A DNA stretch of 64,000 bases from Calycina herbarum (Eukaryota; Ascomycota; Leotiomycetes; Helotiales; Pezizellaceae), in the NCBI GenBank assembly GCA_001414485.1, contig LLEY01000195.1, positions 43,129-107,128 of the forward strand, written 5' to 3'. The notes under the pieces were generated by a model. The model did no database searches. It was not told where the DNA came from and saw nothing but the letters and a program-made list of their open reading frames with translations. Positions 9,766 through 21,639 of the stretch are shown here, one piece after another (positions within the stretch are counted from its first letter, which is position 1; the number at the start of each line of letters is the position of its first letter). The position numbers were made by a program, and so were the translations under genes.

Positions 9766-12700
9766 GTGGCGACATCGATGCCAAAGAACGCACGATTGCC
9801 TGCAAATGGCAACATGGCCAAACGCCCTCTGCCCAAGAAGTCTCGTTTCCCAAGGTCCAGCATGTAGCCCCCAGGAGCAACACACTGCCATGATGCGTGG
9901 AGGAGCTCGCCAGATAGGGAATTCAGAACAAAATCAACTCCCCTGCCATCGGTGGCCCGCAGTACGTCGTCCACGAAGCTGTCATACCGAGAGTGGAAGA
10001 TGCGCTCTCGCGGTACATTCATCTCCTTCTCGAGGAAGTCGATCTTGGCAGGAGAGCCAACGGTACAGTAAAAATTGGCGCCGAGCCAGCGTGCGATGTG
10101 AATAGCAGCTATACCAACGCCACCGGCAGCGCTGTGAATGAGAAGTGTTTGGCCACGCTTCAAGCGAGCCTTCTCCACCAGGCTCCACACGACAGTAAGA
10201 TATGGAATTAGTAAACTAGATGCCTCTTCATCGGTGAGAGCTAGGGAATTTGGTATCTTGACACAGAGTAGTCCTAACAACTGGGTTTCAGTTGCGAAAG
10301 TCCCATTTGGGAAGCCGAGGCCCATGACCCGATCTCCTACGGCAAGGTGATCAACGTTCTTGCCAACAGCCATCACGATCCCCGAGCATTCGCAGCCAAG
10401 GCCATGGTATCCATCATCGTCAATGTGCTCCGGATCCATGATGCCCATTGCAACGGCAACGTCATGGAAGTTGAGGCCAACGTTCTTCACTCGCACTTGA
10501 ATGCAATTCGGGTCCAGCAGAGGTAGGTCATGGCTGGTCCAGAACATGGTCTGCAGCAGACCAGGATTAGCGATCACCAGGTGCTTCGCCCTCTGTGCCT
10601 CAGTAGTTTGGGCGAGCTCCTCTACAACAGAGCTCATATGCATTCGACTCACGAGCATTTGCTCGTCTCTCCAAACAAACTCGGAATCGATCTCTGGGTC
10701 GTCATGAAGAGTTGATCTTGAATTGCGCGCGGCGTCTTGCTGAGTGAGCAGTTGAGCGGCGGCCTGGCTGGCATTATCGTCGAGACTGTCCAATTCTAGC
10801 GTTACGAGATCCACACCAAGCTCAGCACGAACACATCGAGCCATGCCAAGTATCTGCCCGTATTGTGGATCGCTGCATCCGATCTGGGCTGGAGGCATTA
10901 ACCAGAGAAGGATGGCCCCCGAGAGGTCTGCAATGGTTTTGATCAAAGTATCCAGTGTCGCAGCATCGATACTGGCCAGTAAGGCGCAATGGTCAGGCTC
11001 GACATCCAGGAGCGAGACCACATGCTGTCCGGGAGGCAAGTCGTCTTGACCCCAAATGCACTCGTTGATCTCTGTTGATAGGTACGGTAATATCTGTTAT
11101 ATCAAGCCACTTAAGGAGATATCGGTATGCCCGTCGGGCATGCCGAGGAAGAGTTTTCCGGTAAATAGATGCGGCAATTGCTATTGCAAAGTTGTATATA
11201 AATGTGCCTTCTGCTCTTGTAGAGCATGGTATGGAATTTAAGTCTTTTACTCTTGCCCTCTGAAGTGCAGCATTGCAACAATCTCCATTCCCCGAGAAAC
11301 AAGCGCAGCACTCAAAGTCTTGCCAAAGTCGCTCAGGTCAGAGCTCGGCAACAGCAGTGTGACACTTCCCATCTCGGACGTAGTGACGGTGGGGCGGGAG
11401 ATGATATTCGCGTTTACGAACAACTGCGGATGCATGTTATCCCGGACGGCCGTCTCAACCCCGTTGAAACCACTCTGGCGCAGCTTAGAATTCCAGGTCT
11501 CCACGCTTACGGGAGCCCGGTCGATTCTACCATCTTCAATGCCAACCCACCAGCCATCGAATAGCCCCATCGTTAGATCAATACATTTGTTGACTGCGGA
11601 CACGTGTGTTAGATGCAATATGAACAAGCCAGCAGTGCTGGAACGGCATGACTTACCCGAGCACAGTTCCTGTAAGAAAAGATAGCCGTTGGGCTTCAAT
11701 AGAGAACGGCATCTCTTCAAAGTATCGTCTAGATTCGGAGTCGCATGCAAGACCTAAAGATGACAGAGGGTCAACTCTTGTACCGCTCGCTCTGATGCAG
11801 GGATACATTACATTTGAAGCTACAATGAGATCAAAGCTCTCAGCCTCGAAACCTTGTTGAATAGGATCAATACTGATGTCCAACGTAGCGTACTTGAGGT
11901 CACTGTAGTTGCTGAATCTCTCGCGGCACTGGCTAAGGAATCCAGTGGAGATATCAGTAACAGTATACGACTGATACAAGCGCTCTCTCTGCTGGGATTG
12001 CAACGCTTTCAGGACGCATGCGGTTGTTCCACCTGTGCCTGCACCAATCTGAATTGGACAAGTGCGAGTGTCAGAAAATTTACGAGATACACAAAACACC
12101 GAATAGAAGACTTGCCTCCAAGACACGAAGGTAAGGTCTGGACATCCCAAGAATGGCGAACCAATCATTAATGTCGGACAAAGAGTTTGACTCATTGTAG
12201 AATCCAGGTAGCACGCCATCGACCAGGGCAATGTCTAAAAACAATTGCCGACCTTCAAGTATGTCGCCAATATTGGAACAAACGCGCCACATAAGTTCTA
12301 CGGCATTTTCGAATCGAGTGCCTTTACTACGCTCGCGACATGCTGCGATCTCTTTTTGTCGTTCTCCGCGACTCATCCCAATCAGCTCAGCGGCGTCAGG
12401 TATAAGGCTTTGCCAATGCTCATCTCGGAGTTGTTTCTCTATGCCATTCATGAATTGCACGAAATGGGGTTGTGCGAATGAGGTGATGTCATTTGCGTCA
12501 AGTTTTATTTCGGCCGCACACATGAGACTCAAGCATTCAAGGAAGAGCAGCTCATCTGTCACATCGTCAGCCGGGCGGATCAATGTATCATGGCTCACGA
12601 AATCAATGGAGGGGTGCCATTCGAGCGACAGATATCCCAAGCCAGTCTCGCTTTATCCGCCAGATTTCGCCATCTTTGCACCTTTTAGTCCCTTGAGCAC

Positions 12701-15700
12701 ATATGCCAATTCAGCACCAGCTATGCCATGAGAACTGGCTATTGTCGAGCCCTGGACAACAGCCGACGAAGTGTGGATATCCAGTGTTTTCAAGGTGCCT
12801 TTTGCGCTGACGTAAAATTGTTCTATGAAGGTCGGAAGCCACAATGTGTTGAATTCGCGATATTGACCTCGAGTGAGTGCAATGGCTTGAGACTGCAAGA
12901 TCGTATCCATTGTAGAAGGGTGTAATAAGTAGGCTGTCGGATCCGCTGATCGATCCGTGACCTTCGCATTGGCCGCTTGTTCAACAGGGCTTGCTGTGAT
13001 GTCGTACAGTCCCCTGAACATGGGTCCGTAGTTGAGGCCGACCTGTGCCATTGTATCGTACCATCGCGCAGAGTCGACCTTACGGATATACGGTTTAAGC
13101 TCCTGGTACGGCTCAGCTACAGCACAGCCATCCGTCACTATGCCCCAGCAGTGCTTTGTCCAAGTGCCGTTACTCTCAGAAGCGATAGTGAAGTCCCACC
13201 ACCGGCTTACATTCGTAGTAGTCCAGTCCCGCCTTCGCAGAGAGGTCATAATCTCTCGCATCCCTCGCTCGGTGATCAGCATTGCAGTAGCGATGTTGAC
13301 TTCTTTTACTGTATATGAAGTCGAGGATGTAAGTTGTCCAACAGCTGCGCCAGCTATGGCAACGTAGCCGGCAGCCGGAAAGACAATATCCGTCTCCACG
13401 CAGTGGTCTGCTAGCCATGGCGCGTCACTGAGCTTGAGTAGATTTCTCCACACTGGCTCAATATCACTGCTCTCCAAAATGCGCAGTCCAAGCAGCTCAT
13501 GTTTGCGATGCTTACGGTCTCTATACTCGGTCATCAACCGACTCTCAGTCCAGTAGCTGCCATCGTAATTCCAAGGATAAGTCGGAAGATCTGGCAGCGT
13601 AAAGGCGTCACTTGACTTTGGTATCGCAGGCTTCAGACCTAGAGACCAAAGTCTGCCAATGGAGTGGAGGAAAGTTTCTGCCTACAAATCGAGGAGTTCA
13701 GAGGTCAGCACAAGTATGACAAGGTTGGATCTTCTCGCAAAAGGGCAAGCTTACAGCGTCTTTGCCTCGTTCAGCGACAGCCACATACGGCGGTGTGAGA
13801 CCACTTTCTTGGTAGATTTGACGAAGCGGACCGGCTAATGCGGAATGAGGACCTATCTCAAGGTGGACCATGTCCTCGCCAAGGTCTTTCAATAATTGCA
13901 ACGCAGCGGTTCTGGAAAGAGCCGGGCGTTCCATGTTATGTATGAAGTATTGCGGGCCAGCAATTTTGGCCTCGGTAATTCTTCTGCCGTAGACTGTTGA
14001 GTACCAAGGGACTTTCGGCGCGTGGGGTGATAGATGATGAGCGATCAAAGAATAGTAAAGATCTGCTACAGTACTCATGTGCGATGAGTGGTAGGCCATA
14101 GGAACGCGAAGTTGGCGAACAAACACATCTTGCCGATTTTGCTTGATGTTTGCCATCGTAGTTTGCAAGCCTGTCAAATCACCAGAAAGAGTAACACTGG
14201 CGTTGCTGTTGTCACACGCGAGGACCACACCAGGCTGGAGATATTGCTCAACCTCTTCCCGGCCCATACCAATGGCTGCCATACCGCCGAGGAGCTTGTT
14301 GTGCGCACATGCGTATCCGCGGTAGTACGATGTGATGATGGCCTCCCGACTCGTGAGGGCTCCGGCGGCGTAGGCAGAAACAACTTCGCCGCTGGAGTGG
14401 CCAACGATGGCCGATGGGGTAATACCCCACGCTGCGAGAGTATCCACATAGGCGATCTGGATCGCCGTCGAGACGGGTTGTGAAATCTCTGTCGAGCTGA
14501 ATAGCTCCTTATCAGCTTTGTCAGACATCAGGAGATCTTTTAGGCTCCACGAAGGAGGATGCTCGACAGTTCGGAGGACGTCATCCATGCGTTGAATACT
14601 GGCCGCGAAGCATTCGTTCTCTTCAATCATCTCCCTTCCCATACCGACCCACTGAGCACCTTGTCCGGTGAAAACGAATACTACTCGATGGATTTTCTTG
14701 CTACTGACTGGGCTCGCAGCTTCGCTTATGTGTGTACCGTCCACGATACAGTAGGAACCCAGCTTTAGACGCTCTCTGCGCCAGGCAAGAGTATAAACCA
14801 TGGACTCGAGTTTCTGGGGGTATTTATCGAGATACGTGCGGTATTCCTCGGCCATGCGTAAAACTGATGGTTCCGAATTACCAGAGAGAAGGAGCAAGTT
14901 CTTTCCGCGCGACCGTATACCCTTTTCGAGCCGATCTTGCCGGTGCTGGTTCTTATTCTCAATCCCAAGCGATGCTGCAGAGTCAATGACTATGTGCACG
15001 TTGGAGCCTCCCAAGCCAAATGAGTTGATGCTCATGCGCTCGCGAACACCCACAGGCCACGGCTGCGGCTCAATGGGCACGACAAGACCCCGATCCCATG
15101 GTATCTTTGGATTAGGATCGTGGAATTTGATGTTCGGGATGACGATTCTGGACTCGAGGGCGAGGGTGGCTTTGATGATGCTTGCCATAGAAGATGCGCC
15201 TTCTGCGTGTCCCATATTGGGCTTAACAGATCCAATATACACCGTATCCTCTCCACCAAAGCATTGCGCGATGGCTGCAGTCTCGAGGGGATCCCCAACA
15301 AGGGTGCCAGTTCCATGCAACTCGACCACTTTGGTTTCTGACAATTGGAGCCCGGCTGCTGCATATGTGTGCCGGATGAGGGCTTCTTGGGCAAGCGCGT
15401 TCGGTGTCCCGAATGTTCGGGAACCATCGCCGCCATCTGCATTGCTGCCGCAAGCTCGAATCACTGCACGGATAGGATTTCCATCGCGGACTGCGTCACG
15501 GAGAGGTTTGACGTATAGAGCACAGACAGACTCGCCACGAGCAAAGCCATCTGCCTTGGCATCAAATGTCTTGCAGTCTCCGTCCGGTGCAAGGACACCG
15601 AGAGAAGACATCTCGATGCTTGCCCGAGGTGTCAAAATCAGGTTTGCTCCTGCGACAATTGCCGACGAGCAGGATCCGAAGCGAATGGATTGTATGGCAG

Positions 15701-16391
15701 CATCTAACGCACCCGCCGTTGCTGAACAAGCAGTCTTGATGAGGACGCTGGGTCCTAGGAGATTGTATTCGAAGGCAAGCCGGTTTGGGAGAACAAAGTC
15801 TGATTTGCCCATGACTCGATGAGACGCAGTGTGCTGAAAATCCATGTCTTGCAAGTCTTCCCAGCCTGTAGTAAAGTCACCGACAAACGTCCCAATATCC
15901 TTGCCACGAAAATCTGCCTCTCCAGCACTTTCAAACGCCTCACGCGTGACCTCCAAGAGAAGTCGCTGGCTCGGGTCTGTCGACGATACCTCTGCATTGG
16001 ACATGCCGAACATTGAGGTGTCGAACTGAGAAAGGTCCTCATCAATAAAGTAGGCATACGGCGTTGCAAGACTTCCTGCCTTCTTCGGGTCTGAAGCATT
16101 GTAATAAGCATCAACATTGAAACGTTCTTTGGGCACCGCCGATTTTCCGTCTCTCTTCCCCACAAGGAGATCGAAGAATTGCGAGGGGGACCGGAGTCCA
16201 CCAGGCAATCTTAGCCCCATACCACATATCGCTATGTCTGTCTCTTTCAAGCGGTTCCTCGCTCCTCCCTCAATGTTACCATTAACGCTACCATTGACGC
16301 TGCCATTGATGTACCCGTTTGTATGGCCACGCATGTGACCGTTGGTCGCACCAACCTCTGTGGTTGCCGTTGTTAGTTCCTTTGGCGGCAT
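9766..16391 (-). pseudogene. PKS1: highly reducing polyketide synthase, disrupted
   Basis: A type I HR-PKS reading KS-AT-DH-MT-ER; KR and ACP would lie beyond Copia-A. KS: Cys at about residue 222 in TACSATAGAL, then HGTGT and NMGHAEG. AT: GHSSGE. DH: a His in WLADH and HPSTMD. MT: IGAGTGG. ER: HSAAGGVG. I infer introns at 13682-13754, 12049-12115 (GC-AG), 11754-11811 and 11594-11656. The start is the first ATG of the frame (16391); farther upstream only a GTG is in frame. Three lesions inactivate it: an in-frame TAA at 12653-12655 (consistent with CAA to TAA), a solo LTR at 11073-11280 and Copia-A at 9765. Apart from these the frame is well kept, so loss seems fairly recent. An Asn-Gly-rich N-terminal linker precedes KS. 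It diverges from the acyl-CoA ligase at 16841. Confidence 0.92.
11073..11280 (+). mobile_element. Solo LTR of the Copia-A family inserted in PKS1
   Basis: This 208-bp LTR (TGTTGATAGG ... GCAACA) is flanked by a perfect 5-bp duplication atctc at 11068-11072 and 11281-11285. It lies in the PKS1 coding region between the MT and ER domains. Removing the LTR and one atctc copy restores the PKS1 frame. It presumably arose by LTR-LTR recombination of a full Copia copy. It is less RIP-altered than the Copia-A 3' LTR. Confidence 0.93.
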
Positions 16392-16840
16392 GGTCCCGGC
16401 TGTTTTCACTCTGACCGCGCTGCTGGAACGTTGTGCGGAAATATTCAACAAAGGCACAATAATATTCACATGCGTCTAGCAATTGGAATGATCTGAGTAA
16501 TGTCTATCTAATGTGTGATCACTGTGCTCGCAACTGCTACTGTATCCAAGTGAATGCTGATGCCAAAACGAAGGGCTGGAAGCTAAGCAGGTCCACGAAC
16601 CCGTTTGCCCCGACTTTGGCTAGACGAATTGCAACGCTTTGCTTTGCACGCGGTACCTTGAATACCCACACAACGTTCTTCACATCACGGTCGTTCGTTC
16701 CACTTACTTCCAATGGGTTACCTCTTTGTAGCCTGATCCCGTTCTACAGAAGGTGACTTTTCCATTTTGTCCAAGAAAGTCCAAACCTATCAGTGTCTAC
16801 AACCCGCATTACGATTACTTCAATTGGGCTGTGTTCAGCA
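16392..16840. promoter_or_regulatory. Divergent promoter between PKS1 and acyl-CoA ligase
   Basis: A 449-bp region separates the two start codons, which face away from each other, so it should serve both genes. No TATA box or paired CGG-N5-CGG site like those near the P450 was seen. Its function is inferred only from the gene arrangement. Confidence 0.6.
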
Positions 16841-18617
16841 ATGGCAGTCGTAAATGAGCAGTGTGTGGTTGAAGAAGCTCTGATTGGCATACATCCAGAC
16901 ACATATCGAAGCCCATTGGGGCCGCCGCCGCTCCCTCTGGTACCTACACAACCTTCGAGATCGGTAAGGAATCTAGTGTCATGGGCATTCTCTGGAACGT
17001 ACGACGAGAATAAACCAGTCAGTATTGCATCATAAACAAAATCATGAAGAACAAATACTAACATAGCCAGATACTCACGGATGCGGAGCAGCCGTCACGA
17101 TACCTGACCAAATTCAAAGCCATCGACTTGATCGCTCGCTTGGCTGGCTCATTTGAGCCTAGGAGGACAGTTTGCGTACATTCTCCAAACGATGTACACA
17201 CAAGGCCCATATCGGTAGTGGTGGATTCTTGCTGACTCAATGTCAACAGGTCTTATACCCTGTGCTTGTGCTGGCGATACTCGCATCAGCGTGTACATGG
17301 ACAGGCACCAATCCAGCATCCACCAGCGTTGAGTTGCAGCACCACTTCACTTCTTCCAAAGCCACATGCGTAATTACGCATCTAGAGCACCTACAGACGG
17401 TACAGACTGCTATAGATGCATGTGTTGGAAATATTGAGATTGTTATCTGGACGGACATTTTGTCTGAAGACACAAGTGGTACGAAGCTTGCCAGCGGTCA
17501 CAGAACGCTTCATGACCTGCTTCAGCGTCCACGAACGAGAACACTGGAATCAAGACTAGAAGGAATACCAAACAACTTCCCCGCCACTATTTTCTCCACG
17601 TCTGGTACAACGGGCCTCCCAAAAATGATCCAACGGACACACCGCGAGCTGATCTTGGAAAGCAAGGCAACTGAAGACGTTCCGAAGCCATACCCTGTCC
17701 GCCGATTATACTGCACGCCCATGTTCCACGCCTACTCATTCACAGACATGACCATAAACTCCTTTCGTCTCGGACTGCCCTCGTTCTACATGCGGCGTTA
17801 CGACCAATCCTTTGCGCAAAAAGTGCACCAGTTCTCCGCTACAGAAACGCTGGTCGCGCCTCCAGTTCTGATGCGACTATCCAACCAAGCTAAAGAAGAT
17901 CCAGAAGCGCGCCAGAACATCCAGTGGCTTCAAACCGTCATCTGTGCTGGTGCGCCGCTGTCCGCGCAATTACGATTAACATTCGTCCAGTTATTCGAAC
18001 CGCCGGTGCGGTTGATACAGGGATGGGGCATGAGCGAAGGAGGGTGGTTTACAACGTTCCCATATCCCGAATGTGACGACACGGGGTCGGTTGGTCGAGC
18101 AGTTCCAGGCTACGAGATTCGTACCAGCGGCCTCGATCCTCTACTCGTTGACGGCCGGCAACTCGCGTCAGAACTTCTGGTTAGAGCACCACAGATGCCG
18201 CGCAGCTACTTAGACAACCCTTCCGCGACAGCGGAAGCCTTCACCGTGGACGGATGGCTCAGGACAGGAGATATTGGGTACATCTCAGATGGTAAAATCT
18301 ACCTAGTCGACCGTGTCAAGGACATGATCAAGGTAAACGGGTGGTCAGTAGCGCCAGCCGAGTTGGAAGCCGCGCTTTACAAGAACCCGCGAGTCCTCGA
18401 CGCTGCTGTGGTAGGGCACGGTTCTGGCGTTGGCGAACACCCCGTCATTTTTGTTGTGGCGAAGGGAGGAGAAGTAAGCTGTGCGGATATCACGGATAAT
18501 CTGCTGCTCTTTGTGGCGCGGTTCAAGGTGGCGAAATGCGAGGTGAGGTTCGTTAACAGCATACCGCGCAATCCTAGTGGGAAGATATTGCGTAAAGGTC
18601 TGAGAGAGTTGCTCTGA
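16841..18617 (+). CDS. Acyl-CoA ligase (ANL superfamily, 4-coumarate:CoA ligase-like)
   Basis: The three-exon model (16841-17017, 17071-17193, 17250-18617) gives 555 aa, the usual family length. The first intron has a tactaac branch site. Adenylation motifs are complete: TSGTTGLPK near residue 218, GWGMSE, RTGDIGY, the DRVKDMIKVNGW hinge, and PSGKILRK with the catalytic C-terminal Lys. The family activates carboxylic acids as acyl-AMP and then acyl-CoA. Next to an HR-PKS it would plausibly load a starter or activate a released chain, which is inferred from context. The first ATG in frame is 16841; an upstream GTG was not used. No lesions are seen. It could still be expressed although its PKS partner is broken. 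No clear C-terminal peroxisomal signal is present. Confidence 0.9.
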
Positions 18618-19341
18618 CAGGCGTTGTACATCGAAATGTATCTGGTAATAGCTAGTCGATGTTCTACTATGGTAGTTCTCAGTCAAAATTGTTCCATGCG
18701 GTCGACCACTCACACTCGCTTACCAGGCTTCAGATCTCTGACTGGCAATGCGTATGCTGTTGGTTATTATAAGTATAAGCTGGGTTTATTTGGCTGTGTC
18801 TTGTCAACACTATGCAAATAAACACAACTTTTTTTTTTCCATCAACACTAAATTATTTATAAAGAAGTTAAAGCATAGGAAATTGTTATTTCTTTATCCG
18901 TGAGTTAAGCAAGAAACGCTTTCATTATTTAGAACTGCAACTTTGGATAAATTACATATAACACGTTCATATTTAATTGTAGTACTACAATATATTTCAT
19001 CTAGTTATGCTAAGATATTTCCTTCCGTAACTAGATCTACTAAATCGTCTTTTTCGTACTGGAGTGGAACCGGCTCCACTCCATCATTGGCAGGGTCCTT
19101 TCAAGCCCAGACAAACAGACTTCCCGAGCAACAATTGGCTCTCGAATGCATGTGTCATTTGTATATCTTGGCATTACCTACAAAGTAATCAGAACTTAGG
19201 AGTGGGTGCCCCTCGCCGAGTCGCCGAGCAGTGCGTGTCGGGCCCCGACTAAATGCCCAGCGTCGAGTCCAGCTGACTCAGCGACCCCCAAACGCAGGCA
19301 CATCATTGCCTACCCTGCAGTAGTTGCAACTACCACCAAAT
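18618..19341. other. Intergenic, left flank of Copia-B; no gene seen
   Basis: Ligase 3' region with a T10 run at 18830-18839 and AT-rich sequence to about 19060, then more balanced sequence to the Copia-B insertion. Before that insertion this stretch would have been the upstream region of the alpha/beta hydrolase now at 42451. No coding region recognised. Confidence 0.6.
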
Positions 19342-19498
19342 TGTCAGAAATCAGGTGATTTGGGGGCCAAATCTTGGTGCTTAATAAGCCCTTGGAACAT
19401 ATTTAGACTGTTTGTCCGTATAGACAACTTAGACTCGAAATCATCGAATCCATCAATATACAGATCAAAACCATCACTTCCATCCCCCATTCTTAACA
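19342..19498 (+). repeat. Copia-B 5' LTR
   Basis: A 157-bp TG...CA LTR, preceded by caaat. The following bases ggttataagcccggatc are a candidate primer-binding site. Confidence 0.93.
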
Positions 19499-21050
19499 GG
19501 TTATAAGCCCGGATCATCCGCAATTGATGCTATTAATCCTACATCCTTATTTATCCAAAATCCGACGATTCAGACCACTTTCCGGATAAATCCACCAGAA
19601 TCACTAATTCTATCAAAATAGCATTAACTTCAGCTACTCCATCCTCATCCTTTATTACAAATCCACTTCGTACAGTATCTACCACATCTTCAAAGCTTAT
19701 CGTCAAAACTCGGTACACCACTGTCCTCAGCACCAGCCTTATAGTGTTAAATCAGAACAACTATGCCCTCTAGGAGTCAATAATCAAAGGAGCACTCCGC
19801 AGTATCCGTAGACTTACTATTATCAACAAAAGCGAAGACTACACCACGTACAAAGCAGATCAAGTCCTCTACTAAGACTTTGTCTCCCGGTATAACTAAA
19901 CAGTAGTATACCTTACTAAGTCACTCGAAAGCAAGATCCTTAAAAAGCTCGAAGACAACAACCTTAAATAACCAGCTAAGATATAGAACTATCTAAAGAG
20001 ATTCGATCTATCCTAAGATGTTACGTTTATTAATAGCGTAAATAAGGAACTCAGAGCCTTATACTAGGATTATAATACTAAACGATTTAACGACTTTTAT
20101 TAACAACTTCGTTAATACCGTATATTTCTTAAGAACTCTACTACCCCGATAACCGACTAGAACATAGTAAATTTCATATAGCTTATTCTACCGAATATAG
20201 TAGATTAGAGGAATACTAAAAGAAATATCCGTAATATCAGTTTAGATGTCGATAAAGCAGTAGATATCTATATTTAAATAGAATAAGACCTTAACTCTTA
20301 AGAATCCCGAATTCTACTTAAAACTTCCTTTAAACGAAATTCCACAGAATACAGCCGTTAGTAGGGTCTGCTAGCCGAACCTGCTACTGGATAAGCAACG
20401 TATATAAATACATAAGGAAACAGTCGTAGAGGAGGTGGTGGTACTAGAGGACGTGGATAAGGAAGGGGAAGAGGAAGAGGTCGTAGTAACCGTAGCAACC
20501 GAGGCAATCGGAGCTATCTATATATAAGAGGACAAGCTTAAAAGGAAGATATCTACAGTTACTATCAGTGTAAGGGACACTAGAAGAGGGATTATAAAGA
20601 CTTCCGCAAAATCTAACAACGTTAGACAGCGAATGAAATAAGTTTCAACTCAAAGCTAAATAGTACTCTAGTAGCTAGTAAAGCATACGAAATTGAAAAC
20701 CCTTGAAACTATTATTATTCTTTGCCTAGTAAGAGTACCTACTATAGAACTATCGTATTATCAACCTTATAACTCTCTTAAAACACTTAGCTTCTAGACT
20801 TAGGAGTAAATCGTCACTTCAGTTACTATAACAGTACGAAACGGATACTACTACAAAAGAGGTATATAGAAGTGCGTTCGATAGAATAACATATTCGAAT
20901 ACTAGGCTTTAATACGAAGGAAAAGACTAAATTAGTCTTTCTCGATAGAGAGGAGGCAGCTATTTATAAGAGGTTCGGATAATAGTAAGTCTAGAAGCTA
21001 TCTAGCTTTTCTAAAACCTGAAACAACATCTGTATCATATTCTATTTAGC
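19499..21050 (+). pseudogene. Copia-B gag and start of pol, RIP-degraded
   Basis: The gag region holds an Arg-Gly-rich stretch near 20420-20500, followed near 20555-20600 by a degraded CCHC knuckle reading YYQCKGH-KRDYKD, in which two Cys appear to have become Tyr by G-to-A change. The protease and pre-integrase regions follow up to the Gypsy-1 insertion. Stops are frequent and no functional protein is possible. Confidence 0.8.
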
Positions 21051-21100
21051 ACGTAGACTTAGTAATTCTAATTCCGATTATTCCTAATAGTTCTATTACA
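21051..21100 (-). repeat. Gypsy-1 3' terminal repeat (50 bp)
   Basis: It matches 39233-39283 except for transitions and one base indel. Beyond the shared 50 bp the sequences diverge, the left side being Copia-B. This is very short for a Gypsy LTR. Confidence 0.7.
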
Positions 21101-21639
21101 TCCCCTCTCCTTGAAAAAGACTCGTCCTCGAAGCTTTGTATTATCGGTGTAGTATCGGTACAATATCGGTAGACGGTGTCTGTAGGCAGTAGTATTATTA
21201 TTTATAGTTTAAATTATAGTTTATTAGTCGTCTTTTATATAATAATAGTAATAAACGAAAAAAGAGATCTAATTAGCTATTAGGTAGGAGTTAGTAGACA
21301 GTAGTAGCATTTGCGACTTATTCGCTATTACTGTTTATAATAATAGTAATAAATAATAATCGTAACACGTAAGCTATTATTATTAGTTATATATTAGTAG
21401 CTAACTCGCCCTCGATTCTGATTTCTTTTCCTCTTTCCTTTCTAATAAATAATAATAAATTAAATCGTAAGAATACTCTTCGATTAGGTATATCTTCCTA
21501 TACTAACGTCTTTAGATATATAAATATATAATATATATATAACGTAAGTCTTTACCTTTAGAGTCGAGGCTAATTTAAAGTGCTAATTAGTTTATATAGT
21601 ATAATACCTCTTCCTTACCCTACTAGTACTCTTCTAAAT

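Noticed and set aside
9732..9770. C-terminal tail of the PKS1 ER frame reading into VAMLHFRGRE
   Set aside because: These residues come from the Copia LTR, not the PKS. The same tail appears at the solo LTR (11247-11285), which exposes it as LTR sequence.
14088..15822. Long plus-strand frames in PKS1
   Set aside because: Antisense shadows of the KS-AT coding sequence.
17172..17249. Acyl-CoA ligase starting at ATG 17172
   Set aside because: This would drop two N-terminal exons with family-like sequence; a 56-bp intron at 17194-17249 fits better.
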